Positions 56,801-64,000 of a stretch of 64,000 nt of DNA are shown here, piece by piece. The translations under genes and the position numbers were made by a program. The stretch's first letter is position 1. The number at the start of each line of letters is the position of its first letter. The notes beneath the pieces were generated by a model. It ran no database searches and was not told the DNA's origin. It saw only the letters and a program-made list of their open reading frames with translations. The stretch comes from Polytrichum commune (Eukaryota > Streptophyta > Polytrichopsida > Polytrichales > Polytrichaceae), in assembly GCA_950295325.1 (NCBI GenBank), contig OX485806.1, positions 50,401,169-50,465,168 of the forward strand, written 5' to 3'.

Positions 56801-59107
56801 GGAAAGGGCTCAGTTGAAACCTAGAGGCCATCTTCATCACAACAATAGTGCCCCGAACTTGGGAACTTGACTCTGCAGTCTACTGCAGTTTTCTTGTATT
56901 GTGTGGAAAACAACAGGACTGGGAGACCGCTGAGTGAAATTTGTTGTTGGCTAGGGCAAGCAGGCACTGTTTACTTTTTCTTAATCCCAATTCCAAGGTC
57001 TGTATATGCAAATGTCATGAATCAAATGAGAGGTCACATGCGTTGTTGTTGGCGATGGTCTTTATGTGAGCTAGCGGTCAACATGTCTGCTTCAAAGGTT
57101 CGTACAGGACCTTTTCTTTTTCCGTTTGGTACTTCTATGAAGTCAAGACAGACACCCTGGAATGGTTTGTCAGTTCCTGGGGCTACATTTCACCATCTTA
57201 AGGAATACCCACAATTTTATGCATTTTGCAAAACATGCAGTAAGGGCTTAGCATATAGTTGAGGAAAATGGATGAGCTTAATGAAGAGAATGACTATGAA
57301 TAATGCGGTTGATGGAGTTTGTCTCGAATGACTCTAAATGCTCATGTGATTGAAGCACATACTTCTCCTTTTTGTGCGGTTTCCAGAAACTGCAGAACTT
57401 CTTTAGTGAACCATTGGTCGTGATGGGAGGGACGGAGAATAGGGTACTCTAAGTAGGAGGTTGGTGGGATTGGGAGGTAATGTGTGGGTTGGCATGAGTT
57501 CGTTTTCTTGTCAATCTAAACCTCATATTTATTATGAACAAAACTTCAGAGTATCCATTTATAGATTTGAGGTTTGCCAAAGCTGTTATCACATCCTGTA
57601 GGACCAAAGCATGACCCATGGATGAACTGGCATTGAATTAGTTATTAAAGTCTTATTGCTACCATATTGCCATATGCCCTTGAATTTAGTTGATGCAAAT
57701 AGGTGTAACCAAATTTGAGCACTACCTTTTCAAACCTGTATCATCAGATGCTGATTTTGGTTCTTGGCCTGGATGACGTCCAGTTGTTTACAGGATGTAA
57801 AGTGATTTTAACGCTCAATTATTGCCAACACAGATCGGAACAGACTACAATGAACTGGTGGAGTGCAATCCTCGGTGTGCTTGTGGTGATTCATGTATCA
57901 ATAGGGAGATGCAAAGGGGACTGAGAACCCCGATTGAACTGTACAAAACTGTCAACAAAGGGTGGGCTGTCCGCACCCTAGTTACAATACCTAGGTGAGG
58001 TACTTTTTCACAAGAGTGTATGTGAAAATTGCAATGTAGAGTCCTCCCTACAAGAACGTATGGTGACAGTCGTCTGAGTATTGATGTGGTTTGAAGCAGG
58101 GGGCGCTTTGTCATTGAGTATGTTGGAGAAATGCTGACACAGGATCAAGCTCATGAATTTGGCCAGATTTATGATGATTTAAAACGGAGGTTAGTAATGT
58201 CTAGACAGGTGTATGGTTGGTGCTGATGATACTCTCCAAATGTTCCTATGTCAGGATGCATTTCTCTCCAGTGGGCAGCCTCTGGTATAACATAAGATGA
58301 TTGTTGTACTTATAAGTGCCATAGGATTATAGTTAAGCCGCTGGATTATAAGTTCCCCTACAAAAGCTAAAGATCCGAATCTTTGTCAAGTTTTTAGAAA
58401 TTTGGTTCAGGAAATATAACTTTGGTGTTGGTTGCATCAGCTACCTTTATGACTTGGACTATCCGGAATCTAAAAGGAAGCCAGTCTTCACACTTGATGG
58501 CTTTCATGCATCCAATGTTGCTCGGTTCATTAATCACAGGTACCTCGCAGTTTCTAGCCGCTTCGCTTTGAAAATAAGAGATTCCCTCGCCTTGACTTCG
58601 AATTGGCTTTGATATGTGGGATTCACAGCAGTGCAATTTTGTCTATGTTCTGTATGTAGCATTCAGTGTGTGATGAGTGAAGAGCAGGGTAGTTTATGCA
58701 AAAGCTTCAATCCCGATCCTGATGTTTCAAGAGGTGGTCCTATATAGGGCAGACTCTGCTTATCACAGCTTTTCACTAACTTGATTTGTGGTGATTTGTG
58801 GTACAGTTGCGATGCGAATTTGAAAATATATCGAGTTTATGTAGAAACCACAAACAAGTGGCTTTCACATATTGGAATGTATGCTATGCGCGATATTGAA
58901 GCAGGTGAAGAGTTGTCTTATGATTACAATTATGGTATGCACAATCATGAAGTGGACAAGGGTGTGGACGGGGAGCAGCAATCACAGACCTTCTCAGACA
59001 ACCAAGGAAATGATTCCACACATATAAAATGCTATTGTGGTGCTCATAATTGTCGTAAATGGCTCTGGCGTCCACCTGTCACAGATACCGATTCAGAGGA
59101 TGAATGA
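50833..59107 (+). CDS. SUV39/SUVR-type histone-lysine methyltransferase with extended PHD finger (right-arm copy)
   Basis: Fourteen exons join in phase with GT-AG junctions: 50833-50983, 51768-52486, 52834-53411, 53670-53781, 53924-53992, 54216-54438, 54556-54696, 55015-55198, 55747-55899, 56234-56453, 57834-57994, 58100-58189, 58441-58539, 58807-59107. They total 3201 nt, 1066 codons and a stop. Residues ~448-601 form an extended PHD finger ('CDLCERGP', 'HRLCGLWSCEVYEDEG', 'RGRRIKCSDPDCGLFGATLG', 'YHYPCA', 'CKEH'). Pre-SET is at ~735-885 ('NDVDNEPPPSLEYITKS', 'ECNPRCACGDSCINR'). The SET domain has 'GWAVRTL', 'FVIEYVGEML', 'RFINHSCDANL' and 'ELSYDYNYG'. Post-SET is 'CYCGAHNC' at ~1042. All catalytic motifs are present. 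The family methylates histone H3, usually lysine 9. The N-terminal third is Ser/Asp-rich. An upstream first exon is unresolved; an in-frame ATG at 50965 would give 1022 residues. Confidence 0.88.
55541..55581 (+). other. tRNA/SINE-like A and B box pair in intron 8
   Basis: TGGCATAGTGG at 55541-55551 fits the pol III A-box consensus. Nineteen bases further, GGGTTTGTACTT (55571-55582) is a poor B-box-like match. This could be the head of a decayed tRNA-derived SINE; chance is not excluded. Confidence 0.3.
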
Positions 59108-62100
59108 GAGGGAGCAGAAGTAGGAGATTGTTGACAGCAGCATGAAGTGTGGTACAGGATGCTGCTTTATAGATCACTCCTGTCAACCAACAGTCTTTGG
59201 GAGAATTTTCACCCATCTGGAGAATGGCTCTGGAGTTGGTCAATGCACTGCAAGCTGTAAGTTGCAAATGTTTCAAGCAAGATGGATATATGTGGAAATT
59301 TCAGTTTTGAAGTTGTCAGGGTTTGAAACCCCTTTTGAGATTCACCTCTCGCTGGTTTTTGCACTTACAGTAGGCAGCAATTCTTGACTTTGTGAGTTAG
59401 TAGGTCTGGTTTTCATGGGTTTGGGACACCTGGTTGAAGAGTAACTTCTGAAGGATCTGACCAACATCCAACGGTTGTGCATCAAAACTGCTGAGTGTGC
59501 AACCAGAAGGTCCCGACCATCAATCTGTGTTGGAATATCTGGTCCCAAACCAATCGGTATCTGCTGAAAGGATTCTGCAGAATAGGCTGAGACATGCTGA
59601 TCAGTTCATTCAGAAGCCACTTTGACCCAAGATGTGCCAGCATCTACAACCATCCCATCCATCGCGAGCTAATTATTTGCACATGCAGGTTAGGCCATGG
59701 CCGCTGGTCAGGGTCAGCTCTTTCGGTTTCTGGATGGTTTACTCAAAGTATGCCCTACCTTGCACAAAAGGAAAAAGCTCTTCCAAGAATGTGCGGGTAT
59801 CCAAGCTGGTGTGCCCAGTAGCCCATGGTGATCAACACTGTTAGCGTCACAACTCTTTTTGAATTTCAATTTTGTAGTAAGCGATCCTCAAATTTTTCTT
59901 TTCCTATGTGTACTACAACATGCTTCCGTGCAATCTAGCGATAACTTTTTTGCCTTGCAGCCATTCATGTATAAAATACCTTACTCTGAATGGAATTTTG
60001 TCTTTTGCAAGAATAGAGGATAAAGGAAATATCTGTCATGAATCCAATCTGATTTCAAATGTCATACCTGGGATGTATGTTGGGAAAATCAACAACAATC
60101 ACGGTTTACCTAATTAGTGCATCCATCACCTGATGTAGCCAAATCTTTCAAGAAATAAGTTTTGTTGAGACTGAATGGTGCGTGAGAGTGTTGTTCATGC
60201 TGCTTTGTCGTTTGAGTGGCAAAGGGTCTCAGGCTGAGGCACGTTCATCTCAGGGTCTCTCAGGCCAAGGGTTGGTCAGGCTTTAAATCGTCAAATACGG
60301 GCAATCAAGATGGCTATTTGTAATAAGGGCCTAGGAATACTAGTGATAGATATCCGGATGCCCAGGGGAGTAGGTGAATTCGTCATGGTGGGCTTGCTCA
60401 CGTATGATGACCTGGAGAGGAATCTTTGTAGACAGGTATGATGAAGATGCAGGGGAATTAGTATACACGCAAGGTCCAGGGGTTGTGGACCAAGGGGGTC
60501 ATTTGAGATTGGTGCCGCTCTCCCAACGTCGAAGAGCTAATCACCTTGCCCTGGCGCCCACCTGTTACATCGCCTCCCTTGCTTGGGAAAGCTGGTACTG
60601 ATCGTAACGACAATTGGGCCAAATGGTTATGAGGGGTGGATGATCCACATAAGCTCTGCCTCTGCCATGACTTGATCCCCCGCCTAGGAGACCTCTTGAC
60701 CATGTGGTGACCTCCGTTTGAGCACACTGTGCACTTTGAGTTGGCTAAGTTGTAGTTCAATCTCCTCTGGGACTGGAGCTCCAGTGGGATTGTGGCACCA
60801 ATTGATACCCAAACCTGGATGTTTACACAACCCCTTCCACAACCTCACCCCAATGGAGCTTCTTCAATGGCAGCTTGTGTTGCTGGATAACCTTGCACCT
60901 TGGCCCTCTCAGGTGGACTGAATATGGGTTTTGGCGGAGACTGGCACAACTCTTGAATGCGCATAGTTTGGAATGCTATTTGGTGGATTCCAAGGACAAG
61001 AAAGCGAAAGAACATGGAGTTGTGGCCAACAGTCACAATGCCCTGTATGCCATACGTTGTGCTCATTATGAAAATGATTGACTTTTTGATGGCCAAAGCC
61101 CACAAATTTTCCATGTTGTGGGATTTGTCGGCAAACACCATAGCCGAAGACCCAGAAAAAGAAAAAGAAAAGAAAAGACCACAAAGGCGCGGCCAAAGAC
61201 CATATTGCCATGGCTAAACATTGTCATGCAGTGGACAAAACTCACGTGATCAAGTACCGAAAAATGTTCTCACCTGTCCATGTTGTGTTCATTTACATGT
61301 TTAAGGTAAATTGGTGGTTTTGGTCACCTTCATGACAACCTGGATGAAATTGGTGAATACCAAGGACTAGGAAACCGAAGACCCAGGATGCCATGGCCAT
61401 AGACCACAAGGCCGTGGCAAGAAGCCAAATTGGTATCCTAAGATGGTCAACAAAAAAAAAAAAAAAAAAATTGCTTTAATTTTTTTTTAATCAGACAACT
61501 TAAAAAAGGTCACCCCACCCACCCCTGCCCTCCCACCCAAAAACATTAAAAAATAACATTAAAATAAATAAATAATAATAACATCAATTTTTCCTTCAAA
61601 AAGGCTTATATGGTGATTGATCAAGACCAACTTTGATATACTCTAATGGCCGTAAACATGTTGGTTTTATGTGATTTTATCTTCATTGTGTATTCATTAA
61701 TTGTGTTTTTGAACCGTCGGGATAACCACACTGGCGACAACTGATGGGGTGACGAAGCCACATATGGATGAAAACACAAAGTTCCATCTAAATGTGAGCA
61801 CATTCATCCCAATTTGACAATTTCATCCATGTTTTATGATATTTTGGAGTCTAGCATGACATCCTAGATGGGAAAACATTGGAATATTTTATCTTCCGTT
61901 TTGAGCGCCAAAATTTTGCGACAAGTCGCCTAATTTAAAAGGGTTGTTACGTATATTTTAGAAATTTTGGCCTTTCAATATTTGCAATTTGATGATGAAT
62001 ATTCAGTCTTGTATAAATCACCCAGACTTTTGTGATTAGTTTATGCTTGTCTTATAGGGGTTAAGGAGCTACAAAGGAAATAAGGTTTTTAATTTCTTGA

Positions 62101-62693
62101 CTCTTATGGCTATATTATGATGAGTTTCCAATAAGACCTCATCTTTCTAAGAGCGTAGGTGACATTCATAGCTTAAAGTTTCCTAACTTGTTTTTTTGAA
62201 AGAGTTATTTGGCAATGAAGTAATTGGGACGGCACATGTGACATATGCATCTACTAGCATCAAACCAAATCCCAAGTAAACCCTTCTGAATGTATTTGTG
62301 TTCAGGTCGCCTTAATGGCCGGGAGGTTTCTTCATCCTTAGAGGGTGTTACCCGCTACTGACAGGTTGACACAAATCTTAAAATTGAGGGGGACTAGGTT
62401 AGCTCTAGAACTTGAATGCTTTAGATTTTTATGCATGTGTTTTGTTTGAGTGATGGCAACTTCCAAGTAGACTTTGAACTTTTTTTTTTAATAAGGCACA
62501 CATGTATGTAATTACCATGGGGTTTACTTCTAGAATCTAGTGTGTTGATTTTGTAGTTCGAAGAATTCCCTCGGAAAACCGTACGGCGTATGGGTTAGGT
62601 ACCCATGCATTTCCAATATTACGTTCTCCAAAGACCGTAATGTCAAAGTTAAGTGTCCTTGGGTTTTAGCGAAAGAATCTTGCACACCCAATA
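59108..62693. other. Intergenic DNA of the right arm
   Basis: Mirror of 36807-40392. The first few hundred bases after the stop at 59107 probably include the 3' UTR. Open frame 60875-61081 (plus) ends in a Lys-rich stretch with no known domain. No gene can be supported. Confidence 0.4.
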
Positions 62694-64000
62694 CAGTCAG
62701 GGCTCTATAAATGTTACAAGTCGGGAGTAGCAAAAAAATAACATATATAGAATTATAACAAGTAACACTTATAGAATTCATACCGATGATTAATAACATT
62801 TATAGAAATTATGAAAATGAAGAACATAACGTTTTATAAAAATAAAAAATGAAAGTACAAATGATAATACATAATTCAACTAAACTAATTGAAAAAAATT
62901 ATATATATAGTAGTAACTTGAAGAGATTCTTCCAACTAAACTAACCAAAAGAAAGAGTCTATAGTAGTCTGACGAGAAGCTTCCAAATGATGGGATGAAA
63001 CTTCCTTCTGGACCCCTTGAATGCTCCTGATGTGTGATAGGGCATCAATTGGTATTTTTTCAAAGTATTTCTTCAAAGTCTCTAGAGAACGCTCAGCAAC
63101 ACTCAATCCTACAACTTCTTTTACCACATCAACCATAACCTCATCAACATCAGTTTCTCGATCTTTTGAGGAATACATATCCAAAAATTCCTCATCGGTA
63201 GGTTCATGGGGGTTGTTTAAATCAAACTCCATCTCATAATTGAGGTATTCATGAGCATTCATCACGTCACCCACCTCACTATCAAAAGACAACAACGTCA
63301 GTTGATGAAATAGAGTAGCAACTTCATCAACCTCTATCAAGCGCCTAGCTTCCTCTATCCCCCTCTCAATAGAGATTGAAAAAACACTCGTGTGCCTCCA
63401 ACAATTTTGAATTGTTGATGTGGTAACTCCCGCATGCCATGCCCGCTCAACCATAACAACAACTTGATATATATCAATTGCAAACTCCTTGTTTGCACTA
63501 AAACAATCTATCTGATATTGAATCACCAACTTTCGGTATTGTGCCTTGAAAGATGCAATAATGCCTGCATCCATGGATTGAAAACGACATGTGGTGTTCG
63601 GAGGTAGAAATTCTAATCGTGTGACCCTCAAACGTGAACCTACATTTGGCACTTGAAGACCACAAAGATTATCTAGGAGCAAAAACGCCTTCTCTTTCTG
63701 TGCCAACACCATCCTCTTCTCAGAATCTAGTATAAATTGCTCAAAAATGATTGTAGTCATCCACGCCTTCTTATTAGCGGCCCACTTAATACCTAGATTC
63801 TTTGGATAGCAAATCTTCCTAGATGTAAAGGCCCGCGGCTTCAAATATTGATTAATAATCAGTGGAGGAAAGCAAATGGTACATGTAGCATTTGCAGTGA
63901 GCGCCACGGTAATCCACTCCTTTTGCTTCTTCTTCCCAGATCGTCTCTTCATAGCCAACGTCCAATTTGGCTCTAACTTGTAAAAAATACCCGTCTCATC
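62694..64000 (-). mobile_element. pogo/Tigger-like transposon, right-arm copy, cut by the window end
   Basis: Reverse complement of 35500-36806. The transposase frame 62936-63998 (minus) has the DDE domain and the C-terminal 'QTTIDSFF'. The Asp of 'NMDETG' is encoded at the last bases of the window. The DNA-binding domains and the in-frame stop seen in the left copy would lie outside the window. Confidence 0.85.

Larger units (their letters stand above)
49862..64000. repeat. Right arm of a giant inverted repeat
   Basis: Reverse complement of 35500-49845, continuing to the end of the window. Unlike the left arm it has no gap. The 19-base A run near 61,452-61,470 equals the 19-base T run of the left arm, and the neighbouring 9-base run also matches, which is unusual for two independently replicating copies. 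Confidence 0.95.

Noticed and set aside
56867-57262. A 131-codon open frame in the intron between exons 10 and 11
   Set aside because: It has no recognisable domain, and exon 10 joins exon 11 in phase without it, giving a sensible pre-SET sequence.
1-64000. Bacterial-type features, CRISPR arrays, rRNA or complete tRNA genes
   Set aside because: None seen. The tandem arrays have no spacer-repeat pattern, and no full tRNA fold was found.

Overview
The window looks like nuclear DNA of a land plant. It holds Ty3/gypsy retroelements of plant type, hAT and pogo/Tigger DNA transposons, intron-split coding sequence, and a multi-exon SUV39/SUVR-type histone methyltransferase gene. I see no operons, Shine-Dalgarno sites, rRNA genes or CRISPR arrays. 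The species cannot be told from the sequence.

Left half (1-34,600): nested repeats and almost no host coding sequence. A degenerate ~82-bp tandem repeat (1-756 and 1732-1945) is split by a 975-bp solo LTR. Next come a diverged LTR and a broken minus-strand gypsy element (about 3008-7700). A 908-bp hAT element with a perfect 8-bp target duplication sits in the integrase region of that gypsy element. A second gypsy element (8655-17459, plus strand) was split by a 5.7-kb hAT transposon (9021-14722), again with a perfect 8-bp target duplication, and that hAT element carries its own ~2-kb insertion. A third gypsy element (18273-22786) has LTR copies that look identical where they overlap. From 22.8 to 34.6 kb I see LTR-like ends, short tandem arrays, and long stretches in which I recognise nothing.

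Right half (34,600-64,000): a pogo/Tigger-like element is followed by a huge inverted repeat. Bases 35500-49845 are repeated in reverse complement at 49862-64000, with a 16-bp spacer. All paired positions sum to 99,707, or to 99,500 beyond the 200-N gap in the left arm, so I find no indels. Even the 19-base homopolymer matches in length. Each arm carries one whole copy of the methyltransferase gene, transcribed away from the centre, and a Tigger transposase copy pointing toward it. The right arm runs through the point where the left arm has its gap, and shows that the gap flanks overlap by 7 bases. This is either a very recent inverted duplication or, quite possibly, an assembly fold-back.

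The only convincing host gene is the methyltransferase. I could build an in-phase 14-exon model (1066 codons from the first supported exon) with an extended PHD finger, then pre-SET, SET and post-SET. The first exon and promoter are not resolved. The remaining coding sequence belongs to mobile elements, nearly all of it decayed.
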